In this document: one piece after another, positions 29,737-38,441 of the stretch
How positions within the stretch are numbered: the first letter of the stretch is position 1
Layout of the letters: the number at the start of each line of letters is the position of its first letter
Source: Pseudovibrio flavus
GTDB lineage: Bacteria > Pseudomonadota > Alphaproteobacteria > Rhizobiales > Stappiaceae
DNA: 64,000 nt
Reading direction: 5' to 3'
Assembly: GCF_009711345.1 (NCBI RefSeq)
Contig: NZ_SMMA01000066.1
Location: 189,433 to 253,432 of the forward strand
Made by a program: the position numbers and the translations under genes
Notes under the pieces: model-generated
What the model saw: the letters and a program-made list of their open reading frames with translations, nothing else
The model's database searches: none
What the model was told of the DNA's origin: nothing

Positions 29737-30291
29737 GTGGCCAAAGAAGAGCTTAAAGATACTCATTCTGATAAAGAGGTTGCCGTAGGTATCGGCCCCG
29801 TCGTTTCAGCTGCTCACCTTGCCAGCGGGCAAATGCCTGCGCTTTCCGAGGTGGAGTTTGCGGTGACCATGATGGTGCATGCCTATCACCGGTGGATGGT
29901 AAGGTGCATGGCGGCTGTTGGTCAGGAGGGAATGTCTCCTCTTGAAACGCTCGTGCTGCATTCCGTCAATCACCGAGGTCGCCCCAAGACAATGGCAGAC
30001 TTGTGCCTTGTGCTGAATATCGAGGATACGCATACCGTCTCCTACGCTTTGAAGAAGCTGGAGAAGGGTGGACTTGTCCAATCTGGCAAGCGGGGCAAGG
30101 AAAAGACCGTCTCTATTACCGAGGAAGGCGAGCAGCTCTGCAATGAATATGGGCGCCTTCGGGAGGCGTTACTTGTCGCTCCGCTTAAGGAGCTGGGAAT
30201 GGATGAGGGAGAGGTTTCCCGCATCGCGTCAACGCTTCGTTCTATCTCCGGCCACTACGATCAAGCGGCACGCGCTGCTGCTGCCATGTAA
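29737..30291 (+). CDS. MarR-like winged-helix regulator
   Basis: The 184-residue product is a MarR-type DNA-binding protein. The winged helix lies at about 65-125 (MSPLETLVLHSVNHRG, MADLCLVLNIEDTHTVSYALKKLEKGGLV), with a wing containing GKRGKEKTVSITEEG. It starts with GTG, preceded by a strong GGGGGAGG. It is divergent from the TSUP/oxoprolinase pair and is the best candidate for its local regulator. The ligand is unknown. Related proteins are often annotated only as winged-helix DNA-binding proteins. Confidence 0.85.
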   Translation: MAKEELKDTHSDKEVAVGIGPVVSAAHLASGQMPALSEVEFAVTMMVHAYHRWMVRCMAAVGQEGMSPLETLVLHSVNHRGRPKTMADLCLVLNIEDTHTVSYALKKLEKGGLVQSGKRGKEKTVSITEEGEQLCNEYGRLREALLVAPLKELGMDEGEVSRIASTLRSISGHYDQAARAAAAM

Positions 30292-30292
30292 C

Positions 30293-30317
30293 AAAAAAGG
30301 GGACGTTTAAGTCCCCT
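30293..30317 (-). terminator. Terminator of the GGDEF-EAL gene
   Basis: AGGGGAC (30298-30304) pairs with GTCCCCT (30311-30317). On the minus strand the stem is followed by a T run (complement of 30293-30298). It lies 14 bases beyond the stop of the leftward GGDEF-EAL gene and may also slow the convergent regulator transcript. Confidence 0.8.
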
Positions 30318-30330
30318 CTTATGTAACCGT

Positions 30331-32412
30331 TTAGGCTGATAGACTCTCCGGAATGTGCTGTACGGCCTCGAACTTTCGAACGCCGTTGAGGTGTTCAGCC
30401 GGATTGGCCGGATTCACCGGACTTGGTCTGCCGTAGTAGTAACCTTGCACCAGATGGCAGCCCACTTCTTTAAGCTGCTCTGCCTGTTTCGCGGTCTCAA
30501 CACCTTCCGCCGTAATCACCACGCTTAGCGAACGGCCCAAGCCCACAATAGCTGCAATGATTGCGTCACACTGGGTGCGTTCGCCGATGTGCTGAACGAA
30601 GCTTCTATCGATCTTGATCTTGTCGAACGGGAATAGCGAGAGGTAGCTCAGCGAGGAGTAGCCAGTACCGAAGTCATCCATAGCGATGGAAACGCCCATT
30701 GCGCTGATCTGCTTAAGCGATTCAATAACGCTCTCGGTGTCATTGATCAGAAGGCTTTCGGTAATCTCGATCTCAAGGCGTTCCGGCACTAGCCCTGTTT
30801 CAATAAGCACACGTTCCACACTCTTTTCGATGGAGCCGAACTTGAACTGGGCTGGCGAGAAGTTTACCGCGACTTTTAATGTATCGTCTGCCCAGCTTAC
30901 CGCATCCTGACAGGCTTGCAGCAAAACGTACTCACCAAGGGCCTCGATCATTCCTGTTTCTTCAGCAATAGGAATGAAGATTTCCGGTGAGATCATGCCC
31001 TTTTCAGGGTGGTTCCAACGGAGCAGCGCTTCAAAACCGCAAAGTCTTTGGGTTTGTAGCGCGACCTGTGCTTGGTAATGAACGGAAAAGCCGTTCGTCT
31101 TGAGGGCACGGCGCATATCCCGTTCGATCTCACGGCGACGTTCAAGGTCTTCATCCATACTTGGGTCGTACCAAGTGAAGGTTGACCGGCCACTGGATTT
31201 GGAACGGTAAAGGGCAAGATCCGAACAGTGCAGCAATCGGGAGGCGCGCCATGCAGCGTCCGTCGCCTTCGCTATGCCAATGCTTAGTGAGATGCCAAGT
31301 TCCTTACCATCAATGATGCATGGGGCGAGACACGCGGACATAACCCGCTGCATCAAAGCATGAACAGCCTCGTCGTTTCTTTCATTGTCAATAATTGCGG
31401 CGAACTCATCACCTGCCAGACGGGCGACAAGGTGGTTTCCAAGTACCATGCGTAGACGGTCAGCAATGACTTGCAGAAAAATGTCACCGGCTGCATGGCC
31501 GTGGGTATCGTTCACCTCTTTGAATTTATCGACATCGATGGAAACCACATAAAGGTTTGCAGCAGTAATCTGCGCTTTTCTCAATGACTGATTGAGGTGG
31601 GTGGAAAAGACCGAGCGGTTCGGCAGTCTCGTCAACGGATCGTTGTGAGCAAGGAAACTGATGGTCTTGGATGTCTTCCAGCGGTCACGCAGGTACTGCC
31701 ACACAAAGTAGATGGAGCATAGTGTCAACAACAGAACCACCGTGAAGGTGGAGGCTGTCGCAAAAGAAAGCGAGCGGATGTAAGCGGCTTTCGAGATGCT
31801 CGGTTCTGCTGTAATGAACAGCGTCGCGATTGGCATACCGTCGAACTTGAACGGTAGCACTGTCGTAAAGGTGGGTATCGTTAGATTCGTGAAAGAAAAG
31901 TTCGAGTAGAACTGCTCTTCGCCGGTGTTCAGTGCATCAACCATAGCTGCCTGAGCATCGTCCGAAAGGGCAGAGTTCTCCGTTGAATGCTGAACATCTG
32001 CACTGCTGTATCCGGCAATCGTATTGCCGGAGGCTGCCATTGCAACAATAGACAGCTTATCCATATCCGGTTCGAGCAGCTTATAAAGCCGCTCTATGTC
32101 ATCGGAGGCGAGCTGAGCACTGGCGTCGACAGTCGATAGCTTGATAGAACTGGACCCACGCAATGCAAGACCTGTAAAGATCTCCCGGTCTACTCCCGTC
32201 TCCGGTTTTGTGTCTTTGAAAGCCTGCAGTTCCACGATGGCTTTTTGTGCCAACGCGCTGTTTTCTTCAGCATCCTCTTTAACCATCAAATAAATGGCTG
32301 CCTGATCAATGGCATAGAACGACATTGCCAGTATGGATAGTCCGGATAAAATAATGCACGCATAAAGTGCTGTGCGGAACGGCGGAATTTTCTCCACGAG
32401 AAAGACCTTCAC
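30331..32412 (-). CDS. Membrane-bound AGDEF-EAL cyclic-di-GMP enzyme
   Basis: The 693-residue product has an N-terminal membrane helix (about 15-36), a periplasmic sensor region of about 170 residues, and a second helix (near 215-235). GGDEF and EAL domains follow. The cyclase signature is ARLAGDEFAAII, a common variant that is usually active. The RxxD inhibitory site is not present. The EAL domain keeps the catalytic motifs: GFEALLRW, IEITES, MDDFGTGYSSLSYL, IKIDRSFV and TAEGVET, so phosphodiesterase activity is expected. Net activity cannot be predicted. Its intact EAL contrasts with the decayed one in the gene at 3902-6073. Confidence 0.9.
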   Translation of the reverse strand: MKVFLVEKIPPFRTALYACIILSGLSILAMSFYAIDQAAIYLMVKEDAEENSALAQKAIVELQAFKDTKPETGVDREIFTGLALRGSSSIKLSTVDASAQLASDDIERLYKLLEPDMDKLSIVAMAASGNTIAGYSSADVQHSTENSALSDDAQAAMVDALNTGEEQFYSNFSFTNLTIPTFTTVLPFKFDGMPIATLFITAEPSISKAAYIRSLSFATASTFTVVLLLTLCSIYFVWQYLRDRWKTSKTISFLAHNDPLTRLPNRSVFSTHLNQSLRKAQITAANLYVVSIDVDKFKEVNDTHGHAAGDIFLQVIADRLRMVLGNHLVARLAGDEFAAIIDNERNDEAVHALMQRVMSACLAPCIIDGKELGISLSIGIAKATDAAWRASRLLHCSDLALYRSKSSGRSTFTWYDPSMDEDLERRREIERDMRRALKTNGFSVHYQAQVALQTQRLCGFEALLRWNHPEKGMISPEIFIPIAEETGMIEALGEYVLLQACQDAVSWADDTLKVAVNFSPAQFKFGSIEKSVERVLIETGLVPERLEIEITESLLINDTESVIESLKQISAMGVSIAMDDFGTGYSSLSYLSLFPFDKIKIDRSFVQHIGERTQCDAIIAAIVGLGRSLSVVITAEGVETAKQAEQLKEVGCHLVQGYYYGRPSPVNPANPAEHLNGVRKFEAVQHIPESLSA

Positions 32413-32582
32413 GAGTCGGACAAGAAAGAATCAATTTAGTTAGAGATATTTTGCCCTTTAAAAAACAAAGATTCAGTGAATTTATGTGCGTAGTAATTGC
32501 AATCTTTGGGCAGAGTGGGCAAACGCGACTCAGGTGATATCCCGTGTCGCCGAATCCGTTTCTTTTGGTTAGTTTGGGCTCT

Positions 32583-33275
32583 ATGAACTTTTGGCAAAAT
32601 CTATCCTCCTTTGTTAGTGCGCTTCAGCAAAGTGGTGCGCAGTTGCTGGACCGTATCCAGTCTTTGCTGACAGCTGCACAGGAGAACCGTCGTTCACTGG
32701 CGTTTACCGTAGCTATGATCGCTCTATCGGCCAAAATGGCGAAAGCGGACGGGGTTGTTACAGCAGAAGAAGTTCTGGCTTTTGAGAACCTATTCGACAT
32801 TCCGGCAGGTGAAGAGAGGAACGTTGCTCGGCTGTTTAGTCTCGCCCAGCAGGATGTTGCTGGCTTTGAGGCTTACGCCGAGCGGATCAATAGTCTGTTT
32901 CTTGAAGATGAAGAAACGCGCATCGATATTCTTGATGCCTTGTTCTTTATCGCCAAAGCAGATGGGTTCTTCCACGAAGGGGAGGACGCCTATCTGGAGC
33001 GTGTTGCCCAGATCTTTGGTATAGACGGACGCTGCTACGCAAAAATTAAAGCCCGCCATATCCGTGGTGGTAGCGATCCATATGTGGTTCTGGATGTTTC
33101 ACCTGACGCCAGCTATGCCGAAATTCGCAAGCGGTATCTGCAAGAGGTGAAAGACACTCATCCTGACCAACTGATTGCGCGCGGCGTACCTGAAGAATTC
33201 GTCAAGATAGCCAATGACCGCCTTGCGGCCATTAATAGTGCCTTTGAGCAAATCCAACTAGAACGTGGCCTATGA
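32583..33275 (+). CDS. TerB/DnaJ domain protein (DjlA-like co-chaperone)
   Basis: The product (230 residues from the ATG at 32583) has a TerB-like helical domain (about 35-150: VAMIALSAKMAKADGVVTAEE, repeated as ALFFIAKADGFFHEGED). A C-terminal J domain (about 160-228) carries the HPD motif in KDTHPDQLIARG. This is the DjlA arrangement, which stimulates DnaK, but no N-terminal transmembrane anchor is seen. An in-frame GTG at 32544 would add 13 residues. The last four bases overlap the amidase gene, so the two are translationally coupled, an arrangement common in this class next to rnpB and dcw. Confidence 0.88.
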   Translation: MNFWQNLSSFVSALQQSGAQLLDRIQSLLTAAQENRRSLAFTVAMIALSAKMAKADGVVTAEEVLAFENLFDIPAGEERNVARLFSLAQQDVAGFEAYAERINSLFLEDEETRIDILDALFFIAKADGFFHEGEDAYLERVAQIFGIDGRCYAKIKARHIRGGSDPYVVLDVSPDASYAEIRKRYLQEVKDTHPDQLIARGVPEEFVKIANDRLAAINSAFEQIQLERGL

Positions 33276-34027
33276 GCAAAAAAGTAGAATGCGGTGTGCC
33301 CGCACGTCTTCACCCATCATCAAATCATAACGAGCGCGGTGATTTGCCGATTGATATGCTTCTCCTCCATTATACCGGTATGGAGAGCGAAGAGGCCGCG
33401 GTGTCGCGCCTGTGTGACCCACGGGCAGAAGTCTCTGCGCACTATCTCGTCAAGGAAGACGGTGAGATTTTGCAGATGGTGCCTGAAAGTAGACGCGCTT
33501 GGCACGCCGGAAAGTCCTACTGGAAGGGTGATCGGGACATAAATGCGTGTAGCATTGGCATCGAGATTGTAAACGGAGGCCATGATTTCGGTCGTCCTGC
33601 ATACCCGCAGGTTCAGATCGATGCGGTTATCGCCCTGTGCAAGGACATTATCGCTCGCCACAACATTCCTGCTTACCGCGTTCTGGCTCATTCTGATGTT
33701 GCACCGTCCCGTAAAAAGGACCCTGGTGAGCTGTTCCCTTGGCTTGAACTTGCTCGTGCTGGCGTAGGGAATGCAATCGAGCCTGTTGAGGCAAACAACA
33801 GTGTTGTGTTTCAGCTTGGCGACGAGGGCGCTCCGGTTGATGCAATCCAGTCTCTTTTGGGCCTATTCGGTTATGAAGTCATGCCGACTGGCGTTTTCGA
33901 TCACGCTACAAAACGTGCGGTTACAGCGTTTCAACGGCATTACCGCCCACAGGTTGTGGATGGCGCAGCTGACGCACAGACCGTCGCGACCCTGCATACA
34001 CTTTTAAAGAGTTTACCTTCTCTGTAA
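33272..34027 (+). CDS. N-acetylmuramoyl-L-alanine amidase (AmiD-like)
   Basis: The 251-residue product joins an Amidase_2 (PGRP-type zinc) domain and a C-terminal peptidoglycan-binding domain. The amidase domain spans about 20-165: DMLLLHYTGMES with a zinc His, RRAWHAGKSYWKG, CSIGIEIVN, VLAHSDVAPSRKKDPG. The binding domain spans about 180-248 (GAPVDAIQSLLGLFGY, VTAFQRHYRP). It should cleave the bond between muramic acid and L-alanine, mostly in anhydro-muropeptide recycling. No signal peptide or lipobox is visible at this start, so cytoplasmic recycling (AmpD-like role) is more likely than the periplasmic AmiD role. Its ATG overlaps the preceding TerB/DnaJ gene by four bases. Confidence 0.9.
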   Translation: MSKKVECGVPARLHPSSNHNERGDLPIDMLLLHYTGMESEEAAVSRLCDPRAEVSAHYLVKEDGEILQMVPESRRAWHAGKSYWKGDRDINACSIGIEIVNGGHDFGRPAYPQVQIDAVIALCKDIIARHNIPAYRVLAHSDVAPSRKKDPGELFPWLELARAGVGNAIEPVEANNSVVFQLGDEGAPVDAIQSLLGLFGYEVMPTGVFDHATKRAVTAFQRHYRPQVVDGAADAQTVATLHTLLKSLPSL

Positions 34028-34115
34028 ATATACTGATGTATTAGTAAAATACCGTAGTATACCAGTTTTGAGGCTATCGTAAGGGAAGGTCCTGACATAG
34101 CTTCTGTTTGCCCAT

Positions 34116-34150
34116 GCATGTGGCCGATGTGGCTGCATTGTGCCACATGC
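34116..34150. other. Nine-base inverted repeat, unknown role
   Basis: GCATGTGGC (34116-34124) and GCCACATGC (34142-34150) could form a hairpin with a 17-base loop between the amidase and transglycosylase genes. No T run follows, so it is not a standard terminator. A transcript-end structure or an operator are both possible. Confidence 0.35.
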
Positions 34151-34290
34151 TCGTCATAATTTGGCATCTTTGCCATGCTTCTTCCATAGTTCTTGAAACA
34201 CTTCGTGATCTGGTTAGTCAGATTCTTGACGCATCTGCCGACGATATAGCTTCTCGCTCAAAACTAATATCGTGTCAGGAAACATAATAG

Positions 34291-34779
34291 ATGTTCACGA
34301 ACTTTAAGAAACTTGCACTTGTAACCTTTGCTTCGGCAGGCATTGTTCTGTCTGGCGTATCTGGTGTACTTCCGGTTGTTGACCAAGCTCACGCGGCTTC
34401 CAAGTCTTCCAACTACGATAAGCTTATCAAGAAACATGCAAAGAAACACGGCGTACCAGCAGACCTTGCTCGCGCTGTTGTGCAGGTAGAAAGTAACTTC
34501 AACGCAAAAGCTCGCGGCGCAGCAGGCGAAGTTGGTCTTATGCAGATCAAGCCAGCGACAGCGCGCGGCATGGGTTATCGCGGTTCTACAAAGGCCCTCT
34601 ACAACCCGGAAACAAACATTGATTGGGGTATGCGTTACCTCGCAGGTGCCCACAAAAAGGCTGGTGGCGACCTCTGCGGTACCATTTTGCGCTACAACGC
34701 TGGCCATGCTGCAAAGCGCATGAACCGCATCAGCGCTCGCTACTGCAGCAAAGTGAAAAACATCCTCGGTAAAAGCTAA
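34291..34779 (+). CDS. Small secreted lytic transglycosylase (SLT domain)
   Basis: The 162-residue product has a signal peptide (about 1-35, ending DQAHAAS) and a compact SLT lysozyme-like domain (about 45-155). The catalytic Glu lies in VVQVESNFNAKA, followed by GEVGLMQIKPATARGMGY, NIDWGMRYLAGA and ILRYNAG. It should cut peptidoglycan glycan strands to 1,6-anhydro ends in the periplasm. It lacks accessory binding domains. The start ATG at 34291 follows an AGGA sequence. The neighbouring amidase acts on the same polymer, but the two are separated by 263 bases and probably have separate promoters. Confidence 0.9.
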   Translation: MFTNFKKLALVTFASAGIVLSGVSGVLPVVDQAHAASKSSNYDKLIKKHAKKHGVPADLARAVVQVESNFNAKARGAAGEVGLMQIKPATARGMGYRGSTKALYNPETNIDWGMRYLAGAHKKAGGDLCGTILRYNAGHAAKRMNRISARYCSKVKNILGKS

Positions 34780-34886
34780 TAAGCTTTAGGGCGCGCTGCA
34801 TGCTGCTGCTGCCAATCGGGTGAATTCGGTTTCTCAAAGATTTCTGGAATGTCTGGCCAGTAGGTCAGTCTGTCTGCAAGGACGTG

Positions 34887-34917
34887 GGATGGTTGGTATG
34901 GGCAATACCAACCATCC
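34887..34917. terminator. 13-bp hairpin between convergent genes
   Basis: GGATGGTTGGTAT (34887-34899) pairs perfectly with ATACCAACCATCC (34905-34917) around a five-base loop. It lies between the 3' ends of the transglycosylase and the leftward oxidase-like gene. There is no T run on either side, so it is either a Rho-independent-like stop of poor efficiency or an RNA-stabilising 3' structure. Confidence 0.5.
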
Positions 34918-34936
34918 ATCTCCAGAGCATTGGGAT

Positions 34937-35641
34937 TTATAGAAACTTCCGACGTGCGGCCTTTGCAGAAGCCGGAATTTTAACGCCTTCAAGGATTTTT
35001 CCATCATCTATAGGCTGGCCAATGGCGGTCGTAACAGGAACAACACCTGCCCAGTGTGGCAAGCTGTGATCCTCTTCGTCGTCAACAGGACCACCCTCTC
35101 TGATTTTGGCTGCGGCCCACTCAATTTCCAGTGCCAACACACCGGTTGAGCGAAGTTCCTTGTCTGTCATTGGACGAACTTCTTCCCAGCGTCCCGGTAG
35201 AAGGTGTTCGGTAATTGCGATAAGCGCCGCTTCGGCCTCTCGTGGGTCGGTCACATGACGGGCGCTGCCATGAATTACGGCGCTTCTGTAATTAAAGGAA
35301 TGGTGGAACGCCGAACGGGCGAGAACCATACCGTCAACATGTGTAACTGTTAGGCAAAGAGATGCAGTTTCACTTTGCTTTTTGATAATGCGGGCGGCTT
35401 TGGCGCCGTGAATGTAGATCGTGCGATCGACTACCGCAAAGGCCATCGGGATCACCATCGGGCGATCTTCATCGATGAAGCCAACATGAGCGACCATTGC
35501 GCTCTGTAAAATAGGATAGATCGTTTCCCAATCGTAGTTTGCACGGTTGGAAGATCGAACGCGGGCAAAAGACGGGGGACGATTGTCCCGGCTGGCGAAT
35601 TCGACCTTGCGTTCTTCTGGGGTTTTCTCAATTACCGTCAT
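34937..35641 (-). CDS. Pyridoxamine 5'-phosphate oxidase-like flavin protein
   Basis: The 234-residue product has a split-barrel FMN-binding fold (about 40-175: ILQSAMVAHVGFIDEDRPMVIPM, then FHHSFNYRSAVIHGSARHV). It matches the general PNPOx-like family rather than true PdxH. The frame is open to 35836, but the ATG at 35641 has GAGGA five bases upstream, and homology starts near it, so I trimmed the start. It is divergent from a MocR regulator that itself uses pyridoxal phosphate, which suggests a vitamin B6-linked role; that is inference. Confidence 0.82.
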   Translation of the reverse strand: MTVIEKTPEERKVEFASRDNRPPSFARVRSSNRANYDWETIYPILQSAMVAHVGFIDEDRPMVIPMAFAVVDRTIYIHGAKAARIIKKQSETASLCLTVTHVDGMVLARSAFHHSFNYRSAVIHGSARHVTDPREAEAALIAITEHLLPGRWEEVRPMTDKELRSTGVLALEIEWAAAKIREGGPVDDEEDHSLPHWAGVVPVTTAIGQPIDDGKILEGVKIPASAKAARRKFL

Positions 35642-35684
35642 CTGGTCCTCGGTTTTGAGCAATATAATCGGCACATAGGACCAG
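35642..35684. promoter_or_regulatory. Inverted repeat in the MocR/oxidase divergent promoter
   Basis: CTGGTCCT (35642-35649, overlapping the oxidase ribosome-binding site) and AGGACCAG (35677-35684) are exact inverse copies 27 bases apart. They flank a TATAAT sequence at 35663-35668. The spacing places both on nearly the same DNA face, as MocR-type dimers often require. I infer a possible MocR site. Confidence 0.35.
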
Positions 35685-35835
35685 TTTGATCGGCAGGCTG
35701 GTTTTGTGAAAGAGCCACTTTTTTCTTTTTCATAGTGCCAGTCTGCTGATCTCCCTTCCTTTACGTGTTTCCATGATTTCTTTGACAGGCACCAGCTCGC
35801 GCCCTTAGTCTTCCGCTCAAGGTGGGGGGCTTCCA

Positions 35836-37272
35836 ATGATCATTTACGAGCTTCAGTTGGATAGAGAGAGCGGTGTGCCGCTTTCCAGTCAGATCTACAG
35901 GTATGTTCGCGAAGGCGTCGCCGGAGGCAAGCTCAAGGCGGGCGCGTTGCTGCCTTCATCCCGTCAGTTGGCCAGTGTTCTTGGCATTTCCCGTAATACC
36001 GTAAATACCGCCTATGAGCTGCTTAAGGCAGAGGCCCTGATTGATGTTCGACGCGGCGCAGCTCCGGTGGTATGCGAGCAGCCCTCGGCTTTCTCTAAGG
36101 AAACTACATCGTCGATATCAGGCTCGTCGCAAGGTTTATCAAAGAGAGGTAAGCGCCTTTCCGCAGATCTGCGGTTCCCATCTAAGGGGGAGAAAATGCA
36201 GCCGGGGGAACCGGCTCGCTCGCTTTTTCCCTATGATCTATGGGGGCGAAGTCTGAGGCGCGCAGCGCGAACAGTTGGTGATAGCCAGCTCGCTTACGAG
36301 CATACGTTTGGCCTTGATCGGCTGCGGTCTGTTCTCGCACAGTATTTGTTGCAGGAGCGCGGTGTTAGAGCGGAAGCCGAGCAAATTATCGTCGGCGCAA
36401 GTGTCCAGTCACTGCTCACCCTGATAACCCAGAGCTTTTCCGATGAGGGTGATCCGGCGCTTATTGAGGAACCGGGCTACACAGGCGCTCGTTCTGCGTT
36501 TCATGCTGCCGGGCTCGATGTGCAAGGGTTTGACCCCTCCGAGGGGCTCTCTTCATTTGCCGGCAAGGCGTTTCGGCTGATCTATCTAACACCCTCCCAT
36601 CAGTTCCCGCTGGGTATGCGCATGGATATGGCAAGACGTCTTGAGGTGTTGCAGTTTGCGCGCAAAAGCGGCGCTCTGGTCATCGAAGATGACTACGACA
36701 GCGAGTTCCTGTTTGAAGGTAGGCCGCTGGCTGCCTTGCAAGGCTTGAACGCGGGAAGTGATGTTGTCTATATCGGCACCGTGTCCAAATCCTTGGCTCC
36801 GGGTATTCGGCTGGCTTATGCGGTGGTGCCGCGCTGCTATGCAAAGGCGTTGCGGGTTGCTCACCGGTCCCTAGGCGGACTTGCCAACGTCCACGGACAG
36901 GCGGCACTTGCTCACTTCATTGAAGAGGGGCATTACCGGGCGCACCTAAAGAAAATTCGCCGTGCCTATGAGGAGCGCGGGGCGCTTCTTTCCGCTGAAA
37001 TTCGCAGAGTTCTGGGAAATCGGGTGGGTGTCGGAAAGCCGGCTGGAGGCTTGCAAATGCCTATATTCCTGCCTCAAGACTGCGACGACCAGTATGTTGC
37101 AAGTCAGCTTGATGAACGCGGCTTTGGCGTTAAGCCACTTAGTAGTTACTACATCAAAAACTCCAGTAGAGTTCGAAGGATGGGCCTTGTTTGCGGCTTT
37201 GCTGAGGTAGATGAGGCAACAGCTAGATTGTTTGCCGAAACACTGGATAAGCTGGTTCCTGCTTCACCATAG
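35836..37272 (+). CDS. MocR-type GntR/aminotransferase regulator (PdxR-like)
   Basis: The 478-residue product has a GntR winged helix (about 1-75: PLSSQIYRYVREGVAGG, LPSSRQLASVLGISRNTV). A fold-type-I aminotransferase domain follows (about 125-470). The aminotransferase part has ALIEEPGYTGARSAFHAAG, VIEDDYDSEFLFEGRPL and the PLP-lysine motif YIGTVSKSLAPGIRLAY near residue 317. Such regulators bind pyridoxal phosphate and control B6 or amino-acid genes. It is divergent from the PNPOx-like gene, its most likely target. The gene ends just before RNase P RNA. Confidence 0.9.
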   Translation: MIIYELQLDRESGVPLSSQIYRYVREGVAGGKLKAGALLPSSRQLASVLGISRNTVNTAYELLKAEALIDVRRGAAPVVCEQPSAFSKETTSSISGSSQGLSKRGKRLSADLRFPSKGEKMQPGEPARSLFPYDLWGRSLRRAARTVGDSQLAYEHTFGLDRLRSVLAQYLLQERGVRAEAEQIIVGASVQSLLTLITQSFSDEGDPALIEEPGYTGARSAFHAAGLDVQGFDPSEGLSSFAGKAFRLIYLTPSHQFPLGMRMDMARRLEVLQFARKSGALVIEDDYDSEFLFEGRPLAALQGLNAGSDVVYIGTVSKSLAPGIRLAYAVVPRCYAKALRVAHRSLGGLANVHGQAALAHFIEEGHYRAHLKKIRRAYEERGALLSAEIRRVLGNRVGVGKPAGGLQMPIFLPQDCDDQYVASQLDERGFGVKPLSSYYIKNSSRVRRMGLVCGFAEVDEATARLFAETLDKLVPASP

Positions 37273-37328
37273 AGAGGGAATGCAGGAAAAAGGCTTGACC
37301 TCAAGCGACTAGGCCCGTACCTGAGGGC

Positions 37329-37726
37329 TGCCAGACGGCCGGACGGCTGCTGCCACAAGTGTCGAAAGGCCGTGGTGGAGGAAAGTCCGGGCTCCATGGA
37401 GAAACGGTGCCGGATAACGTCCGGCGAGGGTGACCTTAGGGAAAGTGCCACAGAGAGTATACCGCCTTCACATGTGGAGGTAAGGGTGAAAGGGTGAGGT
37501 AAGAGCTCACCGCGTATCTGGCAACAGAGACGGCATGGTAAACCCCACCGGGAGCAAGACCGAATAGGGGTGGCGCGGAAGCTTGACTTCCAGTCTTCTC
37601 CAGACCTGACCACCCGGGTTGGTTGCTAGAGGCGTTCAGCAATGGGCGTCCCAGATGAATAGTCGTCGCGTGCGCACCTTCGGGTGTTGCGCCATACAGA
37701 ACCCGGCTTACAGGCCGTCTGGCTCC
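37329..37726 (+). ncRNA. rnpB: RNase P RNA (class A)
   Basis: The sequence is the catalytic RNA of RNase P, which removes tRNA 5' leaders. The ends pair as helix P1 (GCCAGACGGCC at 37330-37340 with GGCCGTCTGGC at 37713-37723). The conserved core is present: GAGGAAAGTCCGGGCTCC near 37378, CCACAGAGAGTATACCGCC, the AGGTAAGGGTGAAA block, GAGCTCACCGC, and the closing ACAGAACCCGGCTTACAGG. The length near 400 matches alphaproteobacterial RNase P RNA. Exact ends are approximate. It lies upstream of mraZ, as in many alphaproteobacteria. Confidence 0.96.
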
Positions 37727-38072
37727 TTTTAACTGCTATAAACAACAGTCTTAGTTGTTTCGAGGTGCATGTGTGTAATGCATGCACTTTTATCGTGTGT
37801 TGCAACGCATTTATTTTTTATCCCTAGTTGGGGTACTTCTATTGAATATGCTTGAAACCTCTCGGTTTCTTCGCTGGTGCTTTGCGAGAAAGCGCTGACC
37901 CATTTTCCTATTATTCTTGGAAGTGTGCCGCGAAATAAACCTTGGGGAAGCTCACCTAGTGGAATGGACTAGTTCAAAGTTCCAGCTTGGAGGGTGTAGG
38001 TGATAGTGCATAGATTGTGTGGATCAGGCGCATTGTGAATGCGTCGGGCTTGCATGCAGGGAGGTGCACTTG

Positions 38073-38291
38073 GTGGATAGCCTTTTTGTTCCAAATGAGT
38101 TGTGGCGGCAGCGGCTCTTGGAGAAAATAACGGACTTGGGAACGAGCATGGATGAAGTCAGCTCCAAGGCTGGTTTTGAAGCGCAATATCTGCGTTCAGT
38201 TATCGAGGATGGGCTTGAGCCTCCAATGGATAAGCTAAGCGTCATCTGCTCCGAACTTGGAATGAGCGTTCCTGAGCTGTTTGCTGACTGA
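38073..38291 (+). CDS. Small XRE-like helix-turn-helix protein
   Basis: The 72-residue product resembles a minimal Cro/CI-type domain: an N-terminal helix (ELWRQRLLEKITDLG), then MDEVSSKAGFEAQYLRSVIED as the helix-turn-helix, and a final KLSVICSELGMSVPELFA helix. The charge is acidic rather than basic, so DNA binding is uncertain. I chose the GTG at 38073 because GGGAGG lies eight bases upstream; TTG at 38070 or GTG at 38019 are alternatives. It is followed by a clear terminator. No function is known. Confidence 0.7.
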   Translation: MDSLFVPNELWRQRLLEKITDLGTSMDEVSSKAGFEAQYLRSVIEDGLEPPMDKLSVICSELGMSVPELFAD

Positions 38292-38325
38292 AGCCGGTAT
38301 CCAGCTTTGACGATGAGAATATGAG

Positions 38326-38359
38326 CCGCGTCTCAGTGAAATGAGGTGCGGTTTTTGTT
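38326..38359 (+). terminator. Intrinsic terminator after the XRE-like gene
   Basis: CCGCGTCTCA (38326-38335) pairs with TGAGGTGCGG (38342-38351), including two G-U pairs, around a six-base loop and is followed by TTTTTGTTT. It ends the small regulator transcript before the isomerase gene. Confidence 0.8.
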
Positions 38360-38441
38360 TGTGATGATGAAGGTTGCTGACAGGTGCTTTTTACTTCGTT
38401 AGGTTGCCGAGTGTTTCAAGCGTTTATTTGAGTGATTTGAT

